Below are positions 36,538 through 45,323 of a DNA stretch of 64,000 bases, piece by piece. A program made the translations under genes and the position numbers. The stretch covers positions 1 to 64,000 of the forward strand of contig NZ_LJCO01000026.1 of assembly GCF_001399675.1 (NCBI RefSeq), read 5' to 3'. Every line of letters begins with the position of its first letter. Position 1 is the first letter of the stretch. Source of the stretch: Paenalicyclobacillus ferrooxydans (GTDB lineage: Bacteria > Bacillota > Bacilli > Alicyclobacillales > Alicyclobacillaceae). Below the pieces are notes generated by a model that was given only the letters and a program-made list of their open reading frames with translations, was not told where the DNA came from and did not search any database.

Positions 36538-37074
36538 ATGAGTTTTTACGATCGGCTGTCCAATTACTTTCCTGAGCATGAAATGAAACACGAGGGTCAG
36601 TTAAATGACCTGATTGATCATCACGAGGCTTACAAAGTTCACGAAGAAGAGGATTTCGTCGTGACGTACGCAGAGTTTCCAGATTTCATCTTTATTGATT
36701 ATCTGCTCGTGAGTCCCAAAACGCGCGGAAAGGGCACTGGTACGAAAGTACTCGACACCTTCAAACGCCGACACAAGAACATCATTCTCGAGGTGGAGCC
36801 TCCGGACGGGGATGATTCGGATACTGTCGGCCGGATCCGCTTTTATGAGAAAAACGGGTTCCAAAAAGCTGAGCACATTGAGTACACTCGCTCCGATGAC
36901 GACGGAACGCCGTACACGATGGACATCTATTACTGGACACCAAACGAAGACGGCGAAAAGTCTATCCTGAAACAAATGGCGACGGTTTGTCGTGAGATCC
37001 ACAACTTTCGTGCGCTGAAGTACTACGGCCGTCTGATTGCCGAGCCAGACGAGGTGCTCAGTTGGCTCCATTGA
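36538..37074 (+). CDS. GNAT family N-acetyltransferase
   Basis: A 178-residue acetyltransferase. The acetyl-CoA binding motif A is SPKTRGKGTGTKVLDTFK, motif B is around GRIRFYEKNGFQ, and DFIFIDYLLVSP is the preceding strand. The C-terminal 50 residues extend beyond the core fold. ATG 36538 follows ACGAGGTGGGG. The substrate is unknown. It is monocistronic and precedes the aspartate decarboxylase gene by 145 bp of repeat-rich DNA. Confidence 0.82.
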   Translation: MSFYDRLSNYFPEHEMKHEGQLNDLIDHHEAYKVHEEEDFVVTYAEFPDFIFIDYLLVSPKTRGKGTGTKVLDTFKRRHKNIILEVEPPDGDDSDTVGRIRFYEKNGFQKAEHIEYTRSDDDGTPYTMDIYYWTPNEDGEKSILKQMATVCREIHNFRALKYYGRLIAEPDEVLSWLH

Positions 37075-37139
37075 ACGATATACGTCAGCGAAATGACCCA
37101 CAGCACCCGCATCATTGAAACGACCACAGGACCGGCATA

Positions 37140-37205
37140 AATTGAACGACCGACATCATGAACGACCGACATCATGAACGACGGACATCATGAACGACCG
37201 ACATA
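37140..37205. repeat. 17-bp tandem repeats ending at a ribosome site
   Basis: GAACGACCGACATCAT occurs four times in near-perfect tandem. The last unit runs into AAAGGAGAGG of the aspartate decarboxylase gene. Confidence 0.85.
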
Positions 37206-37219
37206 AAGGAGAGGTTTTT

Positions 37220-38866
37220 TTGAATGTAGATACCCGCAAGCGCCGTGAAATGGAGCGTTCTTATGAGACCATCAGTCCCTTCGAATTCAAAGACGAGCTA
37301 ATCCGGCTTGCCAAAGAGCACGAGAAAAAACCCATGCGTACCATGCTGAACGCTGGCCGTGGAAACCCCAACTGGATTGCAGCTGCACCTCGCGAAGCTT
37401 TTTTTGCTCTTGGGGAGTTTGCACTTTCAGAGAGCCGACGTGTGTGGGATGAGGGCAACCTGGCGGGCATGCCGGATCCGATCGGGATCGCAAAAAGGTT
37501 TACGACTTATGCCAATGAGCACAGTGACAGGCCTGGAATGTCTTTGCTCGTTCAGATTGTTGATTGGGGCATTTTCGAGCTTGGGTTCGATCCCGATAAC
37601 TGGGTGCATGAACTGGCCGATGGGCTGATTGGAGACAACTACCCAGAGCCGGACAGGATGCTCGTTCATATGGAAAAGGTGGTGCACCAGTTTCTGGTCA
37701 AGCGGCTGTATCCGATGGAGGAACACGGCGCCGACACCAAAATGAAGACATTTGACTTATTCGCTGTGGAAGGTGCAACAGCCGCAATGTGTTATCTGTT
37801 CGATTCATTTTTGGCTAACCATCTGTTGTCTCCCGGCGACAGAATTGCGGTCATGGTACCCATTTTTCCGCCCTATCTTGAGATTCCGCAGCTGGATCGG
37901 TACAACTTCGACGTAGTAGACATCCGGGCAACGGGAAGAACGGACAGCGGGATGCATTCGTGGCAGTATCCATCATCTGAGCTCGATAAACTGAAAGACC
38001 GTTCGGTCCGCGCTTTATTTATGGTCAATCCGAGCAATCCCCCGTCTGTCGCCATGGATCCAACATCCATTGAGTACCTGCAGGACATCGTGAAGCGCGA
38101 CAATCCAGATTTGATGATCATCTCTGATGACGTGTACGGAACTTTTGTGGATGGATATCGCTCACTCATGGTAGGGCTGCCTGAGAACACAATCGGTGTG
38201 TATTCACTGAGCAAGTATTTTGGCGTGACGGGTTGGCGACTCGGTGTCATCGCGGTCAGCAAGGAGAACGTGTTCGATACGTTGCTCAGCCGACTGCCAG
38301 AGGAACAAAAAGAGGAACTGAATCGCCGATACGCTTCACTGACACAGCACCCGGAAAAACTGTCCTTCGTGGATAGACTGGTTGCAGACAGCAGGCAGGT
38401 GGCGCTGAACCACACTGCAGGCCTGTCCACGCCGCAACAGGTACAGATGGCTTTGTTTGCAGCATTCGATGTCCTTGATACTGAGAATCGCTATCAAAAA
38501 CTGACGAAGGATATCTGTCGGCGCCGAATGAAACTGCTGTATGACGGTCTTGACCTGAAGATGCCGGAGCCAGAATACGGCGCATACTATTACACTGAGT
38601 TTGATCTCGCTTGGTGGGCGGCGGAACACTACAGTCAAGCGTTTGTCGATTATCTGCAAGACAACTATGAGCCTGTCGACATTCTGTTTCGACTGGCAGA
38701 GAACTGTTCCATCGTGCTTTTAAACGGCGGCGGATTTCGCGGACCGACCTGGTCTATCCGCGTATCTTTGGCAAACCTGGCTGACGAGGCCTACAGCCGA
38801 ATCGGTAAAGAACTGCACAGCGTGTTGGAAGAGTATGTGGAGGAATGGAAATCAGCGAGCCATTAA
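37220..38866 (+). CDS. Aspartate 4-decarboxylase / aspartate aminotransferase (bifunctional)
   Basis: A 548-residue fold-type I PLP enzyme that converts L-aspartate to L-alanine and CO2, with side transaminase activity. Length and motifs match the beta-decarboxylase group rather than ordinary AspC (about 400 residues): LNAGRGNPNW near the N-terminus, GDNYPEPDRML, FDLFAVEGATAAMCYLFDS, PIFPPYLEIP, and the PLP-lysine in SLSKYFGVTGWRLG. The final NGGGFRGPTWSIRVSLANL is also typical. The start is TTG 37220 behind AAAGGAGAGG; a GAACG-repeat ATG upstream lacks a site. In other bacteria the enzyme supports proton-consuming decarboxylation with an aspartate/alanine antiporter; no antiporter is seen here. 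Confidence 0.87.
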   Translation: MNVDTRKRREMERSYETISPFEFKDELIRLAKEHEKKPMRTMLNAGRGNPNWIAAAPREAFFALGEFALSESRRVWDEGNLAGMPDPIGIAKRFTTYANEHSDRPGMSLLVQIVDWGIFELGFDPDNWVHELADGLIGDNYPEPDRMLVHMEKVVHQFLVKRLYPMEEHGADTKMKTFDLFAVEGATAAMCYLFDSFLANHLLSPGDRIAVMVPIFPPYLEIPQLDRYNFDVVDIRATGRTDSGMHSWQYPSSELDKLKDRSVRALFMVNPSNPPSVAMDPTSIEYLQDIVKRDNPDLMIISDDVYGTFVDGYRSLMVGLPENTIGVYSLSKYFGVTGWRLGVIAVSKENVFDTLLSRLPEEQKEELNRRYASLTQHPEKLSFVDRLVADSRQVALNHTAGLSTPQQVQMALFAAFDVLDTENRYQKLTKDICRRRMKLLYDGLDLKMPEPEYGAYYYTEFDLAWWAAEHYSQAFVDYLQDNYEPVDILFRLAENCSIVLLNGGGFRGPTWSIRVSLANLADEAYSRIGKELHSVLEEYVEEWKSASH

Positions 38867-38976
38867 CCTCACGGGTGCACTCAGTAAAGTAATCATGCAG
38901 CAATCCTCATGCAGTCTGGGGCAGCTTATAAGGCAGCTTATGAGGGGCAGCTTATGAGGGGCAGCACAGCCGCGAA

Positions 38977-39010
38977 GAAAAGGTCGGCCAGAGCAACGTC
39001 TGGCCGGCCT
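38977..39010 (-). terminator. Terminator of the HAD gene
   Basis: AGGTCGGCCAGA and TCTGGCCGGCCT are 12-bp arms with one G-U pair. On the minus strand they are followed by TTTTC, so they end the leftward HAD transcript. Short GGCAGCTTATGAGG repeats lie just to the left (38930-38962). Confidence 0.75.
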
Positions 39011-39036
39011 AACAGGCTTCTGGTGTCTGCTTCACG

Positions 39037-39699
39037 TCAACTGTTGATGATGTTCGTCAACTCAACGAGATCGCGAACCTCGTAATCCGGCACTACGTCA
39101 AGTTCCTCAGGGGCACTGCCTTTGCGGTTGACCCAGGCAACGGTGAATCCATACGACTTTGCCCCAGCCACATCCCAGCCGTTCGAGGAGACGAAGAGAA
39201 TGTCTTCTTTGGGCAGCTTGGCGGCTGAAACGGCGAGCGTGTACACCGCCGGATCGGGCTTATACGTCAACACGCCATCCGCACTCAGGATCCCTTCAAA
39301 GTCTCCCTCAAGATGATTGTTCTGGACCAATTTCGTCAACATTTCTTCTGTACCGTTGGAAAGGATAAAGCGGCGGAGCTGGGTCATGCGCCGAAGTCCT
39401 TTCGGAACCTCGTGGTGCGGCGGGAGTGTCAGATAGGTGTTCGCGAGTTCTTCAACCAGGGCTTCATCAAAACTGAGGCGGAGCTGTCGGAGGGCGAACC
39501 GCAAGCCGTCCCGATTGACTCTGTCAAAGCCGACATAGCGATTCATCAAGGGGCGCAGCCATGTGTACTCCAGCTGTTTTTGGCGCCAAATGCGGCTGAT
39601 GATTTCTCCGTTGCCGGGGTACTCTTTGTCACACGCGATGGCTACGCTTTGCACGTTAAACAGGGTACCGTACGCGTCAAAAACAACAGCTTGCACCAC
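39037..39699 (-). CDS. Haloacid dehalogenase, type II (HAD family)
   Basis: A 220-residue HAD hydrolase. Motif I is FDAYGTLFN with the nucleophile Asp8, motif II is LSNGT, and the Lys motif is in YKPDPAVY. Motif III is reshaped to FVSSNGWDVAGAKSYGF, as in L-2-haloacid dehalogenases (S-S-N-x-x-D). Hydrolytic dehalogenation of short 2-haloacids is the family activity, but the natural substrate may differ. GTG start behind AGGAGGAG. It is followed at 39772 by a hydroxyacid dehydrogenase on the same strand, which could act on the 2-hydroxyacid product. Confidence 0.87.
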   Translation of the reverse strand: MVQAVVFDAYGTLFNVQSVAIACDKEYPGNGEIISRIWRQKQLEYTWLRPLMNRYVGFDRVNRDGLRFALRQLRLSFDEALVEELANTYLTLPPHHEVPKGLRRMTQLRRFILSNGTEEMLTKLVQNNHLEGDFEGILSADGVLTYKPDPAVYTLAVSAAKLPKEDILFVSSNGWDVAGAKSYGFTVAWVNRKGSAPEELDVVPDYEVRDLVELTNIINS

Positions 39700-39771
39700 C
39701 TTCGCACTCCTCCTTTACTGCTTGGAAGATGAAATATCACTCCGATTATACCTACGAGGCGGATTGACAGC

Positions 39772-40728
39772 TTAATACTCGAGTTCGAGATTCACAACAT
39801 TTCTCGAGACGGTTCGGTCGACAACGAACTGCGCCAGATTTTCTGTGAAGATATCCAGCGCGCGATCATTATAGTGTTCCGTCGATCCCGATGTATGCGG
39901 CGTCAGAATCGCATTCTCCATGTCCCATAAGGGGCTCTCAACGGGAAGCGGCTCCGTCTCAAACACATCGAGTCCCGCACCTGCAATTTGTCCGCTTTGG
40001 AGGGCGTTAATGAGTGCGGTCTCGTCAGTGGTACCACCCCGGCCAATGTTGATGTAGAAGGCAGACGGCTTCATGGCTGTAAACTCGGACTGACCCATCA
40101 TGTGATTGGTCTCTTTGGTATGCGGCAGCGTGTTCACGACATAGTCGGACAGAGCAAGCACCGTGGATAGGTCATCCATTGTGTACATCTTGTCGACAAA
40201 CTCGGACGGTGCACCGGATCGCCGAACGCCAAGTACGTCCATGCCAAACGCCTTGCAAACACGAGCGGTTTCGAGACCGATTGCACCGACACCCAAAATG
40301 CCGACTGTCTTTCCGTGCATTTCGGCAGACAGATTTGCGTGGTGCCAGATATGTTGTTGTTGGTTGCGAACGTATGCGTGAATTTTCCGGGTCATCCCCA
40401 ACATGAAAGCGAGGATGGTTTCGGAAATAGGATAGGCGTGCACACCGCTCGAGTTGGTCAGTGTCACCCCGCGTTCTTGAAAGGCCTCTAAGGGGAGTCT
40501 GTCCACTCCAGCCCCCCAGTTGTGCACCCAGTTGACGGCAAAATCGGGATCGGCAAGAAAAGCTTCCTGCACGGTGCCGTTCCATCCGGCAATCACGAGC
40601 GCATCTTTCAGGTGATGCTGCCACTCAGTCTTATCTTTTCCACTGACAATCTCCCATCCTTGGGCGATGTCCTGCACGCGTTTGAGTTGTGGTTGAGTCA
40701 GTTGGAGTGTAAACACGATCTTCTTCAT
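39772..40728 (-). CDS. D-2-hydroxyacid dehydrogenase
   Basis: A 318-residue NAD(P)-dependent oxidoreductase of the D-isomer family. It has the nucleotide motif GILGVGAIGLETARVC near 145-160, the catalytic Arg in NIGRGG, the Glu in VFETEPLP, and the catalytic His in ILTPHTSG. Asn-Ser-Ser-Gly-Val-His in the substrate loop fits the family. GGAGG precedes the ATG by seven bases. It lies between the HAD gene and a proline iminopeptidase on the same strand, so one transcript may cover all three. It could reduce or oxidise a 2-hydroxy/2-keto acid pair. Confidence 0.88.
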   Translation of the reverse strand: MKKIVFTLQLTQPQLKRVQDIAQGWEIVSGKDKTEWQHHLKDALVIAGWNGTVQEAFLADPDFAVNWVHNWGAGVDRLPLEAFQERGVTLTNSSGVHAYPISETILAFMLGMTRKIHAYVRNQQQHIWHHANLSAEMHGKTVGILGVGAIGLETARVCKAFGMDVLGVRRSGAPSEFVDKMYTMDDLSTVLALSDYVVNTLPHTKETNHMMGQSEFTAMKPSAFYINIGRGGTTDETALINALQSGQIAGAGLDVFETEPLPVESPLWDMENAILTPHTSGSTEHYNDRALDIFTENLAQFVVDRTVSRNVVNLELEY

Positions 40729-40851
40729 CAGGTGACCTCCTTTGCTTTACAGTGAGTTTGGTTGGCTATGCTCACGTGCGAGCTTAAAATCAATCTCAAG
40801 CTGCGTGCTGCTGTTGGCCTGTGATGCTGTTAGCGTGCGGTGCGTCTGTCG

Positions 40852-41724
40852 TTAAGCGTCCATGCGGTTTAAGAAGGCACGGATCAGTGCCAGATACGCG
40901 TCAGGGTCTTCCCGCAACGGCGAGTGGGAGCATCCGGTCATCACCCGGAACTCTGAGCCCGCGACGAGCGAGTGGTAGTAGTTTGTCGAATCAGGACTTG
41001 CCTCATCATACTCGCCGCAAACAAACAGTGAACGTTCCTTGATTTCGTGCAGCCGATTTGTGCGGTCATAGGTCTTTAATACACCGGTTGCATGAAATTC
41101 CGAGGGTCCCCACATGGTCTGGTAAACTTCTTCCCCAAAAGCCCATTTTCGAGCCTCTCGAGCCTCTTTTGGTACTTCAACGCGGCAGACGTGCCGCTTC
41201 ATGTAGACCTCTGCAGCTTTCTCGTATTCTTCCGAGTCTGTGGTGCCGTTTTCCTCGCATCGGGTCAAGACGGTTTGAATCTCTGCGGGGAGGTCTTCAC
41301 GGTAGCGGTTCGCGTCCTCGACCCAGCGGGGGGCGGATAGACATGGGCTCGAGAAAATCGCACTTCGCACACCTGTTGGTTTGGTGAGCAGGTAATCGCA
41401 CAGCAACATCGTACCCCAGGAGTGACCAAGGATGTGTACATCGGAGAGATTTAATTCTTTTCGCAACGTGGCGAGTTCTTCGACGTATCGTTCGGTGGTC
41501 CAGAGTGATTTATCTGTTGGGCGATCAGAGTGTCCGCAGCCGAGTTGATCGTAGAAAATGACCTCTCGTTCATCAGCGAGGGTTTCCAGTGGGCGCATGC
41601 CAAGATGAGCGCTGCCTGGCCCGCCGTGCAGGACGAGCAACGGTGTTTTATTATGGTTCTCACTGCTGACTCGGTCATACCAGACACGACCGCCTTCAAC
41701 AGTGATATATCCTTCCAATCCCAT
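40852..41724 (-). CDS. Proline iminopeptidase-like alpha/beta hydrolase
   Basis: A 290-residue S33-family peptidase. It has the oxyanion motif HGGPGSAH, DQLGCGHSDRP, the nucleophile GHSWGT (Ser about 102), the acid in GEYDEASP and the catalytic His in GCSHSPLRE. It releases N-terminal proline or similar residues from small peptides. The ribosome site is AAAGGGG ahead of ATG 41724. First gene of the leftward trio with 39772 and 39037. Confidence 0.88.
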   Translation of the reverse strand: MGLEGYITVEGGRVWYDRVSSENHNKTPLLVLHGGPGSAHLGMRPLETLADEREVIFYDQLGCGHSDRPTDKSLWTTERYVEELATLRKELNLSDVHILGHSWGTMLLCDYLLTKPTGVRSAIFSSPCLSAPRWVEDANRYREDLPAEIQTVLTRCEENGTTDSEEYEKAAEVYMKRHVCRVEVPKEAREARKWAFGEEVYQTMWGPSEFHATGVLKTYDRTNRLHEIKERSLFVCGEYDEASPDSTNYYHSLVAGSEFRVMTGCSHSPLREDPDAYLALIRAFLNRMDA

Positions 41725-41794
41725 TGAGTTTAGCCCCTTTCAAATGCGTCGCTTGCATCGCTGTAATTTTCGCTGATTGGATGGTGAATCCCTG

Positions 41795-41856
41795 CCTGGG
41801 CTGGGGCGGGTTTGAGCGGGGGTTGGCTGGGGTGGCTGGGGTGGGCTGGGGTTTGC
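41795..41856. repeat. G-rich GGCTGGGGT repeats
   Basis: Seven degenerate 8-11-bp units of the form GG(C/T)TGGGG lie between the divergent peptidase and tex genes. The plus strand has many GGG/GGGG runs and could fold into a G-quadruplex. Confidence 0.6.
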
Positions 41857-42008
41857 ACGTCGTTGCACGAGTGCACCGATACGGATGTTGTATAATGGGC
41901 GACGGACCAAACGAATACACAGGCACGCACCAGATTGGTGTTACCCGCTTTTGAAGTCGTTCATGTCATCACGTTTGATTCATCCCTTTTGCAAAGGAGT
42001 ACATACAG

Positions 42009-44312
42009 TTGACCGATTGGAAAGTACCAGAACTGCAGACCCCTGACTATGACCGGAGTATCGCTACGACGCTGAAGTTGAAGACCACGCAGGTCAAGGC
42101 CGCCATCAAACTGCTCTCCGAAGGCAACACCATTCCATTCATTGCTCGTTACAGAAAAGAGATGACGGGGGAACTCGACGAAGACCAACTGCGCCAGATT
42201 AGCAGCCTCTATGAGCAGGAGCAAAACCTCTACCAGCGCAAAGCGGATGTTGTCAGACTGCTTGAGGAGCACGGTGCGTTTACGGACGAGAAGCAGGCGA
42301 AGGAATTGGTCAGTGCTGTGCTCAGTGCCGCGACGCTCGCTGAGGTGGACGATATTTACCGGCCATACCGGCCGAAGCGCAGAACGCGGGCGATGATCGC
42401 CAAGGAACGGGGACTCGAGGGGCTGACCAATTGGTTGCTCGCGCCTTCAAATGCCCGGTTCGGCCAGGACCAGGTCCTGGCGGAGGCTAAGGCGTATGTG
42501 AATGCAGAGGCGGGGGTTGAAACGCCGGATGCAGCACTGCAAGGTGCGATGGACATTTTCGCAGAAATCGTCGCCGACGATGCAGATACGCGTAAGTGGA
42601 TTCGCCGGACCACGATTCAAAGCGGTACGGCCCGCAGTGTGGCGACAGATGCATCGCAAGAGAGCGTGTACGAGATGTACTACGACTACGAGGAGGCATT
42701 GGGCAAACTGCCTCCGCACCGGGTGCTCGCCATGAACCGAGGTGAACGCGACGGCTTTCTCAAAGTCACCATCAAGGCACCGGAAGACCAGATTCACGGT
42801 CACCTGCTCCAACAACACGTGTTGGACCGGGCTAATGCAGGATCCGCTGTCGGGAACCGGATCGGATCGCGCGTGGGCCGTAACCTACCCGATGCAGCCG
42901 AATTGTCGTACGCACAGCAGCTGCAGTACGAGGCGGTGGTCGATGCCTACAAGCGCCTGATTGCGCCTGCCATCGAGCGGGAGATCCGCGCTGAATTCAC
43001 GGAGCGCGCGGAGGCCCAAGCCGTGGCTGTCTTCGGTGAGAACCTGAGAAACCTGCTGATGCAGCGGCCGATGCATGGGCGAGTGGTGCTGGGTGTCGAT
43101 CCGGCGTACCGCACCGGCTGCAAACTGGCCGTGGTCGATGACACCGGCAAATTGCTCGAGGTGAAGGTCATCTATCCAACACCGCCGCTAAGCAAAGTGG
43201 AGGAAGCGAAGCGCGTAGTTCACGGGCTCATCGAGAAGTACGGCATCAGCTTGATGGCTATCGGAAATGGGACGGCGTCGCGGGAGACGGAGGACTTCAT
43301 CGCCGAGTGCTCGAGAGAGTACATGGAGCGCACCGGATCGACCGTGCCCTATTTGATTGTGTCAGAAGCGGGGGCTAGCGTGTACTCGGCTTCTGTCTTG
43401 GCGAAGGAAGAGTTTCCCGATCTCGATGTCTCAGAACGCAGCGCCATCTCGATTGCGAGGCGTGTGCAGGACCCGCTTGCGGAACTGGTCAAAATCGATC
43501 CGAAGTCGGTTGGCGTCGGACAATATCAGCATGATGTCTCTCAAAAGTTGCTCGATGAGGCCTTGACGGGTGTGGTCGAGACGGCCGTCAACCAAGTCGG
43601 CGCGGATGTGAACACGGCATCACCAAGCCTTCTGTCGTACGTGGCTGGACTGAACAAGACGGTTGCCAAAAATATCGTGGCATTCCGGGATGAGAATGGG
43701 CGGTTTAAGACGCGCAAACAGCTGGCGAAGGTTCCGCGGCTTGGACCAAAGACGTTGGAGCAGTGCGTTGGCTTCCTCCGTATCCTCGATGGGGACGAGG
43801 TGCTCGACAGCACGCCGATTCATCCGGAGTCCTACGCGGTGGTGCATCGCCTGTTGGATCGCACGGGGACGCCAGCCTCAGACCTGCTGGTGGCTGAGCA
43901 ACGGGCGGAGTGGCTGAACAGGGTTCGGACAGACTCGCTCGAGGCGTTAAGTCAGGAACTCGAGGTGGGCTTGCCTACGCTGCGGGATATTCTTGAGGCG
44001 TTGGAGCGGCCAGGGCGTGATCCGCGTGAGGACGTTCCGCCTCCGATCCTGCGCACGGATGTGCTGAAGTTGGAGGACCTTGAGGTAGGCACGGTGTTGA
44101 CAGGCACCGTCCGGAATGTGGTTGACTTTGGCGCGTTTGTGGACGTCGGGCTGAAAAACGACGGCCTGGTGCACATCTCACAATTGGCAGACAGGTTCGT
44201 CCGGCGCCCGATGGATGTGGTTGCTGTCGGTGACATCGTGCAGGTGCGCGTCATCCAGGTGGACGTCCAAAAGCAGCGGCTGTCGCTGTCTATGAAGGGG
44301 ATCAACGGGTAG
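42009..44312 (+). CDS. tex: Tex-type RNA-binding protein
   Basis: A 767-residue nucleic-acid-binding protein linked to transcription and RNA handling. The N-terminal Tex domain starts IAxTLKLKTTQVKAAIKLLSEGNTIPFIARYRKE. A YqgF/RNase H-like domain follows (VVLGVDPAYRTGCKLAVVD, SEAGASVYSAS). Then come two helix-hairpin-helix units (NTASPSLLSYVAGL, KQLAKVPRLGPKTLEQCVGFLRI). The C-terminus is an S1 domain at about 690-763 (VGTVLTGTVRNVVDFGAFVDVG, DGLVHISQLA). The start is TTG 42009 behind AAAGGAG. A long repeat region follows. Confidence 0.95.
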   Translation: MTDWKVPELQTPDYDRSIATTLKLKTTQVKAAIKLLSEGNTIPFIARYRKEMTGELDEDQLRQISSLYEQEQNLYQRKADVVRLLEEHGAFTDEKQAKELVSAVLSAATLAEVDDIYRPYRPKRRTRAMIAKERGLEGLTNWLLAPSNARFGQDQVLAEAKAYVNAEAGVETPDAALQGAMDIFAEIVADDADTRKWIRRTTIQSGTARSVATDASQESVYEMYYDYEEALGKLPPHRVLAMNRGERDGFLKVTIKAPEDQIHGHLLQQHVLDRANAGSAVGNRIGSRVGRNLPDAAELSYAQQLQYEAVVDAYKRLIAPAIEREIRAEFTERAEAQAVAVFGENLRNLLMQRPMHGRVVLGVDPAYRTGCKLAVVDDTGKLLEVKVIYPTPPLSKVEEAKRVVHGLIEKYGISLMAIGNGTASRETEDFIAECSREYMERTGSTVPYLIVSEAGASVYSASVLAKEEFPDLDVSERSAISIARRVQDPLAELVKIDPKSVGVGQYQHDVSQKLLDEALTGVVETAVNQVGADVNTASPSLLSYVAGLNKTVAKNIVAFRDENGRFKTRKQLAKVPRLGPKTLEQCVGFLRILDGDEVLDSTPIHPESYAVVHRLLDRTGTPASDLLVAEQRAEWLNRVRTDSLEALSQELEVGLPTLRDILEALERPGRDPREDVPPPILRTDVLKLEDLEVGTVLTGTVRNVVDFGAFVDVGLKNDGLVHISQLADRFVRRPMDVVAVGDIVQVRVIQVDVQKQRLSLSMKGING

Positions 44313-44319
44313 GGCAGAG

Positions 44320-44400
44320 GCATGCGTGGGCAGCGTGGGCAGCGTGGGCAGCGTGGGCAGCGTGGGCATGCGTGGGCAGGCGTGGGCAGGCGTGCACGGC
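44320..44400. repeat. 10-11-bp GTGGGCAGC repeats after tex
   Basis: GTGGGCAGC and GTGGGCAGGC units recur eight times immediately after the tex stop codon. Confidence 0.8.
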
Positions 44401-44454
44401 GGCAAGCACTCAGGCCGCATAAGGGAACTTTCTTCCGCTAGCAGGAGGCCCCCG

Positions 44455-44865
44455 TGGTCAGGGTGGCAGCGGAAGGGAACCGAGTTCCTCTGCTGAGGCG
44501 AGGTGAGCGTGACCGCCGGATTTAGCGGAACTGAGTTCCTCTGTGGAGGCGAGGTGAGCGTGGCGTGCAGATTTAGCGGAACTGAGTTCCTCTGTGGAGG
44601 CGAGATGAGCGTGACCGCCGGATTTAGCGGAACTGAGTTCCTCTGTGGAGGCGAGGTGAGCGTGACCGTCGGATTTAGCGGAACTGAGTTCCTCTGTGGA
44701 GGCGAGATGAGCGTGGCGTGCAGATTTAGCGGAACTGAGTTCCTCTGCTGAGGCGAGGTGAGCGTGACCGTCGGATTTAGCGGAACTGAGTTCCTCTGCT
44801 GAGGCGAGATGAGCGTGACCGTCGGATTTAGCGGAACTGAGTTCCTCTGCTGAGGCGAGATCCGG
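44455..44865. repeat. 51-bp tandem array (about 8 units)
   Basis: Units GCGGAACTGAGTTCCTCTG... recur every 51 bp (44525, 44576, 44627, 44678 and onward). Each contains a GGAAC/GTTCC hairpin and GAGGCGAG(G/A)TGAGCGTG. The GTGGAGG and CTGAGG variants, and GACCG(C/T)CGG and GCGTGCAG variants, alternate. Because 51 is divisible by three, several reading frames stay open across the array on both strands. None has a convincing start context, so it is treated as non-coding. Confidence 0.85.
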
Positions 44866-44924
44866 CCCAAATGAGCCCGGAGCGAACAAGAGGTTCGCTG
44901 TTTACTCGGCGAAGCAGGAAAATG

Positions 44925-45300
44925 TGGTAACAACGGACATTTTGTCCGTTGTTGAATGAAGTTCCAAAGACTAGGCCTTCAAAACACGTTTCATGAGCCC
45001 CCTAGGGGCTCATACCGCATATCCCTACAATCTCTATAATCTCTATAATTTCTCTACATCCCTTGTACTGAAAGGGCCCCGCAGGAAACCTGCGCGGCCC
45101 AAAGCAGTTTGTCGTCTAGCGTAAGTTCGGTCGTCCCGTCTGAGGCGACGGCTACTTCGCCCCTTACTACGCCCTCTTACTGTGCCTTCATAGTATGGTT
45201 TCTTACTCCGCCTCTTAGTTACAGCCTCTACTTACAGCCTCTACTTACAGCCTCTTAGTTACAGCCTCTACTTACAGCCTCATCTTACAGCGCCTTCTGA
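44925..45300. other. Hairpins and short repeats before fabV
   Basis: AACAACGGACA and TGTCCGTTGTT (44929-44954) form a perfect 11-bp hairpin without a T-tract. AGCCCCCTAGGGGCT is a palindrome at 44997. CTTACAGCCTCTA-type units repeat at about 45225-45292. No gene is credible between 44313 and 45323. Confidence 0.55.
45074..45100 (-). terminator. Likely terminator of fabV
   Basis: GGGCC-CGCAGG and CCTGCG-GGCCC form a stem with an AAA loop. On the minus strand it is followed by CTTTCAG, a short T-tract. It lies 220 bp after the fabV stop codon. Confidence 0.45.
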
Positions 45301-45323
45301 CTTCGGCCGCCTATTTCGCCTTC

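Noticed and set aside
44178-44933. Long minus-strand frames of 251 and 143 residues with 17-residue repeats
   Set aside because: They exist because the 51-bp repeat is divisible by three. The first also overlaps the end of tex, and no ribosome site precedes either.
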